A DNA stretch of 64,000 bases, taken from the NCBI RefSeq assembly GCF_013425525.1, contig NZ_JACCKA010000054.1, positions 1 through 64,000 on the forward strand. Reading direction: 5' to 3'. The notes beneath the pieces are model-generated. The model saw only the letters and a list, made by a program, of their open reading frames with translations, was not told the DNA's origin and did no database searches. Both the position numbers and the translations under genes were made by a program. Positions within the stretch are counted from its first letter, which is position 1. The number at the start of each line of letters is the position of its first letter. This document shows positions 41,356 to 53,570 of the stretch, piece after piece. This DNA is from Luteimonas salinisoli. Its GTDB lineage: Bacteria; Pseudomonadota; Gammaproteobacteria; Xanthomonadales; Xanthomonadaceae.

Positions 41356-43494
41356 ATGGACACGATGGTAATGCCCGCTCCGACCGCCCCGGCGGAATCG
41401 CCGGCCGGACTGATGCGCGCGATGGCGCCCGGCTCCGTGCCGCGCCCGCCGCGGCGCCCGCTGTACTCGATCCTGCTCTGGCTGGTGGCGCTGTTGTCGC
41501 GCCTGCTGCCGGTGGTCTACTTCGGCCTCGTTGCCGGGCTGGCGTGGCTGGGCTACGCCTACTACGCCGAGTGGGCACCGCGCGGCATGAGTGGACTGTG
41601 GACCGTGCTGGCCTGGGTGGTGCCCGGCTTCGTCATCGGCGTGCTGGTGCTGTTCCTGCTCAAGCCGTTGTTTGCGCCGCGGACCAAGGTGCCCGACGCG
41701 GTGCGGCTGCCGGGCGAGGAGTCGGCATTCCGCGACGCGGTGGTGGCGCTGTGCGGCGCGGTCGGCGTGGCGCCGCCGCGCGAGATCTTCCTCAGCCACA
41801 GCGTCAATGCATGGGTGCAGTTCAGCGCCGGCCCGGCCGGGCTGGTGGGCGGCGCCAGGACGCTGACCATCGGCCTGCCGCTGGTGGCCGGCATGACGGC
41901 GCGCCAGTTGGTGGGCGTGCTCGCGCACGAGTTCGGCCACTTCGCGCAGCGCGGCGGCATGCGCGCGGCGCACGTGATCAACCATGTCAACCGCTGGCTG
42001 GAATCGCGCGCCTACCACCGCGACGAGTGGGACGACCGGCTGCAGCGCTGGGTCGAAGGCGATGGCGACGACGATGGCGGCAACCTGTTCCAGCTGATGT
42101 GCGTGGCCACCCTGGCCTGCCTGGGTCTGACGCGGGTGTTCCTGCGCGCGCTGTTCCAAATCAGCTTCCGGATGAGCCGGCGCCTGTCGCAGGAGATGGA
42201 ATTCGACGCCGACCGCTACGAGGTCGCGGTGGCCGGCAGCGACAACTTCGCCGCCACGGCGCTGCGCCTGCGTGCGCTGTCGCAGGCCATGCACGAGGTC
42301 GAGGCTGCCAACGGCAAGGCCTGGCGCGAGGGAAGCCTGGTGCGGGACCTGCCCGCCGCCGCAGCGTTGCGGCTGGGGCAGTGGCGCGCGGAGGACTGGC
42401 AGGCGATCGAGCGCCAGCTCGACAACGACGACGAGACCCGCTTCTGGGCTTCGCACCCGGCCGACCAGGCGCGGATCGCCAACGCGGTCTCGCGACCGGT
42501 GGAAGGCATGTTCCTGGACGAACGCCCGGCGGCGGCGCTGTTCGCCGATTTCCCAGCGCTGAGCCGGCGCGTGACCGAGCACTACTACCGCGAGATGGCG
42601 CTGGAGTTCGGCGCGCGCAACCTGGTCGAGCCGGCCCAGCTTCTTGGCATGGGCGAGCTGCCGGAGGATCTCGCGCAGGGCTGGAAGCGCTTCGCCAACG
42701 GCATGCTCGGCCCGGTGCCGCTGCTGGACCCCTCCGAGGGCGGGCTGCTGCCGGCGGCCGGCTTCGACTGGCAGGGCTGCGTCGACGAGCTGCGCCGGCT
42801 GGGCCCGGACGCCGCCGACCTGTGGCCGCGGCTCGAACGCACACGCACGCGGGGCGACGAACTGGAGCTGTGGGTGCGCCTGGTGGACCTGGACGTGGAT
42901 TTCACCATGCCCGACGGCTCCGATCCCGACCCGGCCGCGCTACGCGGACAACTGGGTGCCTGCCGCGACCGCAACTCGGCCGACCGCAAGCTTGCGGTGC
43001 GCATCCTCGGGCTGTTCGCGCGCCGTTTCCAACTCGCGGTCGCCGCGCTGGCCGAGCCAGAGCGCTCGCAGGCGCAGGCCAAGCTGGCGCTGCTGCAGCA
43101 GTTGCACGACGCCTGGCCGAAGGTCGAGCGCCTGCTGTCCGAAGGCCGCGTCTGCCTGCGCCTGCACGGAGGCATGACGCGCGACGCGGATGAACTGCGC
43201 GCGCGCGTCTACGCGATGGCAGAGCAGTACCGGCGGGACTTCGAGGGTGCGCTGTCGAAATTCGACGCGGTCATGCTGGCGGGTGGATCGAGCCTCGGCC
43301 GGCGTCTGCGCAGCCGCTGTGGCCGCATGTCGTCGGCCGGCGGCGACCCGTTCGCGTTCGTCCACGTCACGGCACCCGTGGAGGACGCCTTTCTCGACCT
43401 GTACCGGCGCGAGCTGGCCGAACTGGCGCTGCTCGCCGATGCGGCCGAACGCGAGCACGGGATCCGCCCGATCCGGCTGTTCCAGGGCCGTTGA
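41356..43494 (+). CDS. M48-family membrane zinc metallopeptidase
   Basis: This 712-residue protein has two or three N-terminal membrane helices (SILLWLVALLSRLLPVVYFGL and VLAWVVPGFVIGVLVLFLL). The peptidase site is GVLAHEFGHFAQR (H-E-x-x-H near residue 190) with the third ligand in SQEMEFDADRYEVAV (about 280). The 350-residue C-terminal region is large for the family and has no recognised domain, only helical blocks. Such HtpX/Ste24-like proteins act in membrane-protein quality control. ATG 41356, with AGGGA upstream, is preferred over ATG 41350. It is convergent with the hydrolase gene at 43541. Confidence 0.86.
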   Translation: MDTMVMPAPTAPAESPAGLMRAMAPGSVPRPPRRPLYSILLWLVALLSRLLPVVYFGLVAGLAWLGYAYYAEWAPRGMSGLWTVLAWVVPGFVIGVLVLFLLKPLFAPRTKVPDAVRLPGEESAFRDAVVALCGAVGVAPPREIFLSHSVNAWVQFSAGPAGLVGGARTLTIGLPLVAGMTARQLVGVLAHEFGHFAQRGGMRAAHVINHVNRWLESRAYHRDEWDDRLQRWVEGDGDDDGGNLFQLMCVATLACLGLTRVFLRALFQISFRMSRRLSQEMEFDADRYEVAVAGSDNFAATALRLRALSQAMHEVEAANGKAWREGSLVRDLPAAAALRLGQWRAEDWQAIERQLDNDDETRFWASHPADQARIANAVSRPVEGMFLDERPAAALFADFPALSRRVTEHYYREMALEFGARNLVEPAQLLGMGELPEDLAQGWKRFANGMLGPVPLLDPSEGGLLPAAGFDWQGCVDELRRLGPDAADLWPRLERTRTRGDELELWVRLVDLDVDFTMPDGSDPDPAALRGQLGACRDRNSADRKLAVRILGLFARRFQLAVAALAEPERSQAQAKLALLQQLHDAWPKVERLLSEGRVCLRLHGGMTRDADELRARVYAMAEQYRRDFEGALSKFDAVMLAGGSSLGRRLRSRCGRMSSAGGDPFAFVHVTAPVEDAFLDLYRRELAELALLADAAEREHGIRPIRLFQGR

Positions 43495-43540
43495 TGCGGC
43501 CCGGCGCGGAGACGAGGGAACGGAGGAGATTGGGGTCGCT

Positions 43541-44932
43541 CTACGGGTGCGAAGACAGCTCAGCTGTCCCATAGCCCGGCTCCAGCGGCCCGCCGAGAAT
43601 GAAATCGGCCATCACCCGGAAGTACCCCTCGGGCTGGCGGGTGGAGACGCGCTCTCCGTCGGGTCCGGTCTCGAACTCGTACATGCCGTGGTCGGCGCCG
43701 GGGAACAGCGCGGTCACGATCGGCCTGCCGTCGCGCTGCAGCGCGGCCAGGCGGCGTAGCGTCTCGCCCGGCGGCGCATCGCGGTCCTGGCCGCCCAGCG
43801 CCCAGAGCTGCGGAACGTCCAGCGTCTCCAGCACCGGCATGGGGTCGTAGTGCGCGGGGATGCCGTACACCAGGTGCGGGGCCTCCTTGCGCACGGTCGC
43901 TTCGTCGTTGCCGAGCAGGTACCAGGTAAAGTTGCCGCGCACCGAGGGATACCAGGGTTCGTCGCCGTATTTCGCCTTCACCGACTCCAGCTGCGCGTAG
44001 CCTTCGATGAAGCCGCTCTCGATCACCCGCGCTGTGGCGTCGGCGATCGCCATGGCGCCGGCGGCGGCCTCCGGGCCGAAGCCGCCGCGCTGCATGTCGA
44101 AGGCGATCGCCTCGCGGTCCTCCTCCAGCGGCGAGACCGCCAGCCCGAAGCTGACGATGACGAAGTCCACCGGTTCGATGCGCGCCGCCAGCGGCGCCAC
44201 CCAGCCGCCCTGGCTGCCGCCCTGGTAGCCGACGCGTCCGGCGCGCGCGCCGGCCAGGCGCCGCGCCTCGCGCATGGCGTGGATGGCGTCGATCGCCAGC
44301 GTCAGGTAGTCCTGGGTGTAGCGACCACCCGATGCCCCGGTGCCGCGCTTGTCGTAGGCGAACACGCCGATGCCGGCGCCGGCGAACTCGCGCTGCAGCG
44401 AATACCGCTCCAGCGCGGAGTCGCGTTCGGCACCGTGAACCAGCACCACCAGCGGTACCGGGTCGTTGCCGGGCGGAAGCGTCAAGCGCCCGGCGAGCGT
44501 GACGCCGCTGCCCTGAAAGCGGGTGTCGATCTGCTGCAGCGGTACGCGCTGCCCGGCCGTCCGGTCGAAACGGATGCCGCCGCGCCCGCAATCGTCGAAC
44601 GACACGCGGTGCCCGTCCGGCCGCTCCGTCCAGCCCAGGGTGCTGGTCCAGGTGCCATCGTCCTCCGACGCGAGCGCGCCGGTACTGCCGTCCGTCGCGC
44701 GCCACCGCAGCTGGCCGGCGGCGCCGGGGCCGATGTCGAGCGTGTCGCCGTTGTCCAGCCGGTAGCTGCCGACCTCGCACGGCGGCGACTGGTCCGATGC
44801 CGCCACCTGCCCGGCGAGCAGCGCACCTGCGAGAGCAACGGCACGCAGCCATGCGCCTGTCGGGAGAATTCCTGATTTCAAGTCGGCGGCCTCTGGATTG
44901 GGATTCGCGGACTGCAGCCTGCCATGTTCCAT
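43541..44932 (-). CDS. Exported alpha/beta hydrolase (acyl-CoA thioester hydrolase/BAAT-like)
   Basis: In this protein of about 463 residues a hydrophobic segment (LRAVALAGALLAGQVAAS) acts as signal peptide, after a 25-residue leader if ATG 44932 is used. A TTG at 44881 would give a tighter signal, so the start is uncertain. The N-terminal 130 residues are beta-rich. The hydrolase part has VVLVHGAERDSALERYS, AYDKRGTGASGGRY, the nucleophile elbow YQGGSQGGWVA (about residue 260), GGQDRDAPPGET and a His in GADHGMYEFE. The substrate is unknown. It resembles the hydrolase at 16766 in plan but lacks the DUF3887 domain. Confidence 0.8.
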   Translation of the reverse strand: MEHGRLQSANPNPEAADLKSGILPTGAWLRAVALAGALLAGQVAASDQSPPCEVGSYRLDNGDTLDIGPGAAGQLRWRATDGSTGALASEDDGTWTSTLGWTERPDGHRVSFDDCGRGGIRFDRTAGQRVPLQQIDTRFQGSGVTLAGRLTLPPGNDPVPLVVLVHGAERDSALERYSLQREFAGAGIGVFAYDKRGTGASGGRYTQDYLTLAIDAIHAMREARRLAGARAGRVGYQGGSQGGWVAPLAARIEPVDFVIVSFGLAVSPLEEDREAIAFDMQRGGFGPEAAAGAMAIADATARVIESGFIEGYAQLESVKAKYGDEPWYPSVRGNFTWYLLGNDEATVRKEAPHLVYGIPAHYDPMPVLETLDVPQLWALGGQDRDAPPGETLRRLAALQRDGRPIVTALFPGADHGMYEFETGPDGERVSTRQPEGYFRVMADFILGGPLEPGYGTAELSSHP

Positions 44933-45123
44933 CCGTACGGCGCCATCGGCGGGCGACGAAAGCCGCGGATGCGATGACGGATCGCAACGATGGCGGCCCG
45001 AAGGCCGCAGCCGGGTCCATCGGTTCGCCGCTTGCGCACCGGCCCTCGATGCCTGGCGCTGCTGGCGGCATCCGTGCAAGTGCGCCACCGGATTGCTCCG
45101 CATCGCCAGTGGCGCGCCCGGCG

Positions 45124-45477
45124 TCACTTGTCGGCTTTCAGCCTGGTCTCGACCTGCCGCGCCCATTTCTTCGAGGTGGCCGACAGCGGCAGCAGGCCCC
45201 GATAGATCTCCCGGCCCAGCCCGGTGGCGGTGTAGCCGTGCGCGCCCTTCGCCACCAGGCCGGCCATCGCCAGTTCCTTGAGCCGCGTATTGAGGACAGC
45301 GGGCGAGATGCTCTCGCACGCAGCCTCCAGCTCGCCGAAGGTGCTCGGCCCGCGTTCGCTCAACGTCCACAGCACGCCCATGGCCCAGCGCCGGCCCAGA
45401 AGATCGAACAGCGCCATGATCGCGCTTCCGGATTTCGAGCCTCGGACCGGCGTGCCGGGTACGGGGATCTTGGTCAT
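45124..45477 (-). CDS. HxlR-family transcriptional regulator
   Basis: This 117-residue winged-helix regulator has the HxlR pattern LLGRRWAMGVLWTLSERGPS, TFGELEAACESISPAVLNTRLKEL and the wing GLVAKGAHGYTATGLG. The usual CPxx cysteine of redox-sensing members is absent. It is divergent from the glutathione S-transferase gene across 72 bp, and CTAT-N7-ATAG (45514-45528) lies in between, so it probably controls that gene and itself. Confidence 0.9.
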   Translation of the reverse strand: MTKIPVPGTPVRGSKSGSAIMALFDLLGRRWAMGVLWTLSERGPSTFGELEAACESISPAVLNTRLKELAMAGLVAKGAHGYTATGLGREIYRGLLPLSATSKKWARQVETRLKADK

Positions 45478-45549
45478 GCGCCGCTTCCTCTTGCGCCCGC
45501 GCCCGCGGGTTTGCTATGTTTTTAATAGTTGAATCGGTCGGAGTCGGCG

Positions 45550-46242
45550 GTGGCTCGGGCGAAGCTCTACACGGGCACCATGAACGCCTCCAGCTGGGCG
45601 ATGCGCGCGTGGCTCGCCCTGCGGGCCGCCGGGTACGAGTTCGACGAGGAACTGGTCGACATCCGCAAACCCCAGCGTTTCGGCAATCTCGCGCGGATAG
45701 GGAAGCTCTCCCCCGCGGCGTCCGTGCCCGTGCTCGATACCGGCCGCACCGTGATCTACGACTCCATCGCCATCATGGAGTTCGCCAACGACGTCTGCAA
45801 CGGCGCCCTGCTCCCGACGGATGCCGAGGCGCGGGCGCATGCGCGCTCGGTAGCGGCGTGGCAGCATGCCGGGCTGTCGTCGATCTGCCACCGGATCTCG
45901 TTCGAGAGCGCGTTCTACCCGGTCAAGCGCGCGTTCTCGCCAACGGAGCGCGCCGGCTGCGAACGGCTGTTCTCGCACTACGAAGCGCTGCTGGCGCGCT
46001 ATTCGGGGCCGTTCCTGTTCGGCGCGATCTCACTGGCCGATTTCATGCACGTGCCCACGGTGATCCGGCTGTGCAGGCACGGCGCCGACCTGACCCGCTG
46101 GCCGCGCGCGCGGAGCTGGACGGACACCCTGCTGCACCACACCCTGGTGGTCGAATGGATGCGGGAAGCCGACACCCTCGCGCCGGTCTGGCTGGAGGAC
46201 TACCTTCCCGGCGGGGCCTGGCCGGCGGCACCCGCTGCCTGA
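45550..46242 (+). CDS. Glutathione S-transferase family protein
   Basis: This 230-residue protein has an N-terminal thioredoxin-like domain (KLYTGTMNASSWAMRAWLAL; then SVPVLDTGRTVIYDSIAIMEFAND, the glutathione-binding block with D-S). The helical C-terminal domain contains GPFLFGAISLADFMHVPTVI. The start at GTG 45550 is supported by GGAG six bases upstream; a TTG at 45529 is in frame but falls in the probable promoter. Control by the divergent HxlR-type regulator is likely. The substrate is unknown. Confidence 0.88.
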   Translation: MARAKLYTGTMNASSWAMRAWLALRAAGYEFDEELVDIRKPQRFGNLARIGKLSPAASVPVLDTGRTVIYDSIAIMEFANDVCNGALLPTDAEARAHARSVAAWQHAGLSSICHRISFESAFYPVKRAFSPTERAGCERLFSHYEALLARYSGPFLFGAISLADFMHVPTVIRLCRHGADLTRWPRARSWTDTLLHHTLVVEWMREADTLAPVWLEDYLPGGAWPAAPAA

Positions 46243-46280
46243 ACGAGGGGTACGGTGCCACGCGGCGGACGCCCGCCCGC

Positions 46281-46286
46281 TATAAT
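46281..46286 (+). promoter_or_regulatory. -10 box of the gcvP transcript
   Basis: TATAAT lies 18 bp before the first riboswitch aptamer. No good -35 match is seen at 16-18 bp spacing (the sequence there is GC-rich), so only the -10 element is annotated. Confidence 0.6.
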
Positions 46287-46303
46287 CGATCCCGCAACAC
46301 CCC

Positions 46304-46490
46304 CCGACGGGAGAAGCAGGCCCCGGCCCACCGGGCGCCCGCTGCCGAAGGCGCAACGCCCGTAATCGCTCAGGCTCACGTACCGCCGGCGGGGACAACT
46401 CTGGAGAGACCGGTTCGATCCGGCGCCGAAGGTGCATGGGACAGGCTGCGGCCCGCCCCCGAACTCTCAGGCAAAAGGACAGAGGGGCGC
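46304..46490 (+). ncRNA. Tandem glycine riboswitch upstream of gcvP
   Basis: Two successive aptamers are visible. The first has CGACGGGAGA (46305 on), GCCGAAGGCGCAACGCCC and CGCTCAGG. The second has CTCTGGAGAGACC (46399 on), GCCGAAGGTGCAT and ACTCTCAGGCAAAAGGACAG, ending in AGGGG. These are the conserved glycine-aptamer blocks (GGAGA, GCCGAAGG, CTCAGGCAAAAGGACAGAG). The first aptamer departs from consensus after CTCAGG. The leader ends 51 bp before the gcvP ATG. Such tandem elements usually switch glycine-cleavage genes on when glycine is high. Confidence 0.92.
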
Positions 46491-46540
46491 CCTGCGTGCA
46501 GCCGCACGCGGCCCTTCCGCGCCCGCCAGAGTCCGAAGCC

Positions 46541-49573
<3,033 letters not shown>

Positions 49574-49599
49574 AGGCCGCGCCATCGAGGTCACCGCCC

Positions 49600-49707
49600 C
49601 TAGGGGCGGCCCATGGCCGCGAAACCGCGGCAAACTCCGGCCGGCGCGGCGGCGATCCGCGGCGTTGCGTACCGCGCCGGCCTTCGCGCGCATGGCGCGC
49701 TCCTACG
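49600..49707. repeat. Dispersed intergenic palindromic repeat, copy 4
   Basis: The left arm TAGGGGCGGCCCATGGCCGC begins at 49601, the centre is AACTCCGGCCGGCGCGGCGGCGATCC, and the right arm CGCCGGCCTTCGCGCGCATG ends in GCGCTCCTACGG. It fills the gap between the convergent gcvP and WYL-regulator genes. The TAG stop of the latter (49703-49705 on the minus strand) lies inside the right arm. Confidence 0.8.
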
Positions 49708-50674
49708 GTGCACGGGAACCACGTACGGCGGCGCGGGTGAGCCGGCCGGCCATGGCGGCTACCTGCGCCACCAGCTCCGGCGGCTCCAGCACCTCGAACT
49801 CCACCCCGATCATCGACAGGTGGTACGCCAGGGTCTCCGGCGACTGCGCGCCGGCTTCGAGCAGGCAGCGGTATTCGTCTAGCGGCTCCAGCCGCGCCAC
49901 CAGCGGCGGAATCTTCGCTGCCATCCGCGCGTGCGGCGCGTGCAGCACCACCCGCGCGCGCACCGGATAGGGGGCCGAGGCGATGTTGCGCGAGACGTAG
50001 GCCGCCAGGTCGCCGCCGGGAATCGGCCGTGGCATGAAGCGCTGCCCGGTGAGGATGCGCGCGTCGATCCGGTCGACCCGGAAGGTGCGCCAGTCCTGCC
50101 GCTGCAGGTCCCAGCCGACCAGGTACCAGTGCCCCGTGGCGCACACCAGGCCGTGCGGTTCCACCTCGCGCTCGCTGCCGCGGCCTTCGCGGTCGCGATA
50201 GCGGAACCTCGCCCGCTGCTCGCCGCGGCAGGCGCCACCCAGGGTGGTCAGCACCTCGGGCTGCACCAGCGGCCCGCTCAACCCGAGCGGCGACACCGCC
50301 GCGTGCAGCGCGCGCACGCGCCTGCGCAGCCGCGCGGGCAGCACCTGCTCCAGCTTGGCCAGCGCGCCGACCGCGCTCTCCTCCATCCCCGCCACGCTGC
50401 CGGTGGTGGCCATGCGCAGGCCCAGCGCCACCGCCAGCGCCTCGTCGTCCTCGAGCAGCAGCGGCGGCAGCGTGCTGCCGGCGCCGAGCTGGTAGCCGCC
50501 GGCCACGCCGCTGCTCGAGCGCACCGGGTAGCCGAGGCTGCGCAGCTTGTCGGCGTCGCGGCGCACCGTGCGCGGGGTGACCTGCAGGCGTTCGGCCAGT
50601 TCGGCGCCGGTCCAGAAGCGGCGCGCCTGCAGCAGGGCGAGCAGGCGCAGCAGGCGGGCGGAGGTCTCGAGCAT
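49703..50674 (-). CDS. WYL-domain transcriptional regulator with DeoR-type HTH
   Basis: This 323-residue regulator has an N-terminal helix-turn-helix (LETSARLLRLLALLQ, WTGAELAERLQVTPRTVRRDADKL). The WYL ligand-sensing domain (about 140-220) has ARFRYRDREGRGSEREVEPHG and GHWYLVGWDLQRQDWRTFRVDRI, where the W-Y-L motif is kept. A C-terminal extension (WCX type) follows. The start at ATG 50674 (MLETSARL) follows the usual family N-terminus; ATG 50683 is also possible. It is divergent from a GST gene and probably represses it. Its final residues and stop codon come from the dispersed repeat. Confidence 0.88.
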   Translation of the reverse strand: MLETSARLLRLLALLQARRFWTGAELAERLQVTPRTVRRDADKLRSLGYPVRSSSGVAGGYQLGAGSTLPPLLLEDDEALAVALGLRMATTGSVAGMEESAVGALAKLEQVLPARLRRRVRALHAAVSPLGLSGPLVQPEVLTTLGGACRGEQRARFRYRDREGRGSEREVEPHGLVCATGHWYLVGWDLQRQDWRTFRVDRIDARILTGQRFMPRPIPGGDLAAYVSRNIASAPYPVRARVVLHAPHARMAAKIPPLVARLEPLDEYRCLLEAGAQSPETLAYHLSMIGVEFEVLEPPELVAQVAAMAGRLTRAAVRGSRAP

Positions 50675-50791
50675 GGCGGCCATGATGCCGCAGATCGAGG
50701 ACAGAAGTTGTCCTCGATGGCGCGTAGCCTGTTTTCCACGGTTCCGGCGCATCCCGCCCGGACCGAACCCTACCCAGAAGGAGTCCGAACC

Positions 50792-51427
50792 ATGTCCCTG
50801 ACCCTCTACGCCGCCCCGATGTCCAGCGCCACCCCGGTGGTCCACGCGATGGCCGAACTCGGTGTCCTGCACGAGCTGGTGATGCTGGACCTGTCCGCAG
50901 GCGAGCAGAAGCAGCCGGAGTACCTGGCGATCAACCCCAATGGCGTGGTACCCACCCTGGTGGTCGACGGCACCCCGATGTTCGAGGCGGTGGCGATCAT
51001 GCAGTGGCTCGGCGAGACCTACGGCGTCGAGCGCGGCCTGTGGCCGGCGGCCGGCACCCCCGATCGGCTGCAGGCGCTGTCCTGGACCACCTGGGCCTAC
51101 GTGACCTACGGCGGCGCGGTGCAGCGCCTCAACCTGTCGCAGAGCGACCGCGTCGACCCGGCGGTACGCCATGCGCCGATGGCCGAATACTGCCTGCGCG
51201 AGATGGACGCCATGCTCGCGACCCTGGACGCGCGCCTGGCCGATCGTCGGTGGCTGCTCGGCGACGACTTCTCGCTGGCCGACCTGATCGTCGCCAGCGT
51301 GGTGATCTACAGCAGCTATTGCGGCGTGCCATTGGACGGCCATCGCAACCTCAAGGACTGGACCGACCGCTTCCAGCAGCGCGAGGCGTTCCAGAAGACC
51401 TGGAGCCAGGCCGGACAGGCCGGCTGA
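50792..51427 (+). CDS. Glutathione S-transferase family protein
   Basis: This 211-residue protein has an N-terminal thioredoxin-like domain (LTLYAAPMSSATPVVHAM with the catalytic Ser region; PNGVVPTLVVDGTPMFEAVAIMQWL with the E-A/S glutathione contact). The C-terminal helical domain contains WLLGDDFSLADLIVASV. AGAAGGAG precedes the ATG. It lies divergently to the WYL regulator across 117 bp. It is not a close copy of the GST at 45550. Confidence 0.9.
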   Translation: MSLTLYAAPMSSATPVVHAMAELGVLHELVMLDLSAGEQKQPEYLAINPNGVVPTLVVDGTPMFEAVAIMQWLGETYGVERGLWPAAGTPDRLQALSWTTWAYVTYGGAVQRLNLSQSDRVDPAVRHAPMAEYCLREMDAMLATLDARLADRRWLLGDDFSLADLIVASVVIYSSYCGVPLDGHRNLKDWTDRFQQREAFQKTWSQAGQAG

Positions 51428-51595
51428 CCGGCTGCGGCCACTGCCGAACTACGGCCGACGGCCGACGGCTGCGGCCGCGTTCCCACCGCGAGCGTCGCCT
51501 CGGCCAGGTCCCGACTGACCGGCGGCGACATCGCCCGCATGGCCGGCGACGACCGCACGGCCGCGGCCGGGTTCGCCGTCGCGGGCGGGCGACGG

Positions 51596-52762
51596 TCAGT
51601 CCGGGGTGAGCACCACCTTGCGGCAGTCCTGCTCCTTTTCGTCGAAGATCCGGTAGCCTTCCGCGGCTTCGCTCAGCTTCATCCGGTGGCTGATGATCGC
51701 GGCGGGGTCCAGGCGGCCCTCGCCGATGCGCTCAAGTAGTTCCGGCATGTACTTCTGCACGTGGGTCTGCCCCATCTTGAAGGTCAGGCCCTTGTCGAAG
51801 GCGTCGCCGAACATGAAGGCGTGGATGAAACCGGCATACACACCGGGAACGCTCACCGTACCGCAGCGGCGGGTGGCGGCGATGCACTGGCGCAGCGCCT
51901 TGCCGCTGCTGCCCTCGAGCTTGAGGTTGGTCATCACCGTTTCCACCGCGCTGCCCTTGGCCTCGAACCCCACGGCATCGATGCTGGCGTCGACGCCGCG
52001 CCCGCGGGTCTGCTCGACGATCATCTGGGCCGGATCGTCGTGCTCGTCGAAGTCGATCGGCACCACGCCGTAGGCCTGGCGCGCGAACTCCAGCCGGTAC
52101 GGGTGGTGGTCGACCATGTAGATGTTCGACGCGCCGAGCATGCGGCAGCAGGCCGCCGCCATCAGCCCCACCGGACCGGCGCCGAAGATCGCGACCGTCG
52201 AGCCCTCGCCGACGCCGGCGTCGACCACCGCCTGATAGCCGGTGGGGAGGATGTCCGAGAGGAACAGCACCTGCTCGTCGGGCAGCGCATCGGGCACCAC
52301 GATCGGGCCCACGTTGGCCTTGGGCACGCGCACGTACTCGGCCTGCCCGCCGGGCACGCCGCCGTACAGCGCGCTGTAGCCGAACAGCGCCGCCGGCGGC
52401 TTCATGCCCTTGCGGTTCATCGCTGCGCCCGGGCCGGTATTGGTGGACTCGCAGGCGGAGTACTCGGACAGCTGGCAGTGGAAGCACCGCCCGCACGCGA
52501 TCACGAACGGGATCACCACACGGTCGCCGCGCTCGAGCCGGGTGACACCCGCACCGGCTTCCTCCACCACCCCCATGAATTCGTGACCGAGGATATCGCC
52601 GTCGTTCATGCCCGGAATCTTGCCCCGGTACAGGTGCAGGTCGGAGCCGCAGATCGCGGTCGCGGTGACCCGCAGCAGGATGTCGTCGTCGTCCCGCAAT
52701 ACCGGATCGGGAACGTTTTCCACGCGCACGTCGTGGGTGCCTTGCCAGGTGAGCGCCTTCAT
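51596..52762 (-). CDS. Zinc-dependent alcohol dehydrogenase (formaldehyde-dehydrogenase-like)
   Basis: This 388-residue MDR-family enzyme has the catalytic zinc ligands in [11 protein letters not shown] and [16 protein letters not shown]. The structural zinc cysteines are in [15 protein letters not shown], and the NAD-binding turn is [17 protein letters not shown]. The long insert between the cysteine lobe and the NAD domain resembles glutathione-independent formaldehyde dehydrogenases. The substrate cannot be fixed from sequence. It is divergent from the FMN reductase gene across 133 bp. Confidence 0.9.
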   Translation of the reverse strand: MKALTWQGTHDVRVENVPDPVLRDDDDILLRVTATAICGSDLHLYRGKIPGMNDGDILGHEFMGVVEEAGAGVTRLERGDRVVIPFVIACGRCFHCQLSEYSACESTNTGPGAAMNRKGMKPPAALFGYSALYGGVPGGQAEYVRVPKANVGPIVVPDALPDEQVLFLSDILPTGYQAVVDAGVGEGSTVAIFGAGPVGLMAAACCRMLGASNIYMVDHHPYRLEFARQAYGVVPIDFDEHDDPAQMIVEQTRGRGVDASIDAVGFEAKGSAVETVMTNLKLEGSSGKALRQCIAATRRCGTVSVPGVYAGFIHAFMFGDAFDKGLTFKMGQTHVQKYMPELLERIGEGRLDPAAIISHRMKLSEAAEGYRIFDEKEQDCRKVVLTPD

Positions 52763-52895
52763 CGTCGGGTCTCGATCACGGGGTCGCCAGGGATGCCACG
52801 GTCGGCGTGATCCCGGCGCAAACGGCGCGCCGCCACCGGCCGTTAACGCCCCCGGCGCGAGGATGCGGTTCCACCCGCCAGTCTCGGAGGTCCTC

Positions 52896-53447
52896 ATGGC
52901 CAGCCTCACCATCGCCGTTCTCGTCGGCAGCCTGCGCCGGGAATCCTTCAATCTCCGCCTGGCCGAAGCGCTGACCCGGCTGGCCCCGCACGACATCGAA
53001 TTCCAGCGCCAGCGCCTCGACGACCTGCCGCTCTACAACCAGGACGACGACGACGACCAGCCGGAGCCTGCACGGCGCCTCAAGCAGGCGATCTCCGCCG
53101 CCGACGGCGTGCTGTTCGTCACCCCGGAATACAATCGCTCGATCCCCGGCGTACTGAAGAACGCCATCGACCACGCCTCGCGCCCCTACGGTCAGAGCGC
53201 CTTCGCCGGCAAACCGGCCGGTGTGCTCGGGATCTCGATCGGCGCCATCGGCACCGCCTGCGCGCAGCAGCACTTGCGCACCATGCTCGCCTACCTCGAC
53301 ATGCCCACGCTGGGCCAGCCGGAGGTGTTCCTGCAGGCGAAGGACGGGTTGTTCGACGATGACGGCGGTATCGGCAAGGACAGCCGCGAGTTCCTCCAGG
53401 GTTGGATGGACCGCTACGTCGCCTGGGTGCGCGCGCACGCGTCCTGA
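52896..53447 (+). CDS. NAD(P)H-dependent FMN reductase
   Basis: This 183-residue flavodoxin-like enzyme of the NADPH-dependent FMN reductase/quinone reductase family has [19 protein letters not shown] (phosphate loop) and [20 protein letters not shown] (FMN contact). [20 protein letters not shown] is a further block, and the fold is otherwise typical. It probably reduces quinones or metal oxyanions such as chromate. GGAGG precedes the ATG. It may share a control region with the divergent alcohol dehydrogenase. Confidence 0.9.
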   Translation: MASLTIAVLVGSLRRESFNLRLAEALTRLAPHDIEFQRQRLDDLPLYNQDDDDDQPEPARRLKQAISAADGVLFVTPEYNRSIPGVLKNAIDHASRPYGQSAFAGKPAGVLGISIGAIGTACAQQHLRTMLAYLDMPTLGQPEVFLQAKDGLFDDDGGIGKDSREFLQGWMDRYVAWVRAHAS

Positions 53448-53570
53448 TCGAAACCGCATGCGCTTCGCATCGGGACGCTCGAGTCGAGCGCGCTCGCGCC
53501 GCCTTTTCTTCACGCCGGCATGACCGGCGACGCAGTCTGCTCGTGGAACGCCCCCGTACAGGAGCGAGCC

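Noticed and set aside
41057-41578. 173-codon minus-strand frame over the channel relic and M48 start
   Set aside because: It is a frame-shifted reading of the relic and antisense to the peptidase; composition is Arg/Ala/Pro noise.
45529-46242. TTG 45529 as start of the glutathione S-transferase
   Set aside because: It lies in the AT-rich probable promoter and lacks a ribosome-binding site; GTG 45550 has GGAG at correct distance.
46405-46430. GGTTCGATCC resembling a tRNA T-arm
   Set aside because: It lies inside the second glycine aptamer, with no acceptor or anticodon stems around it.
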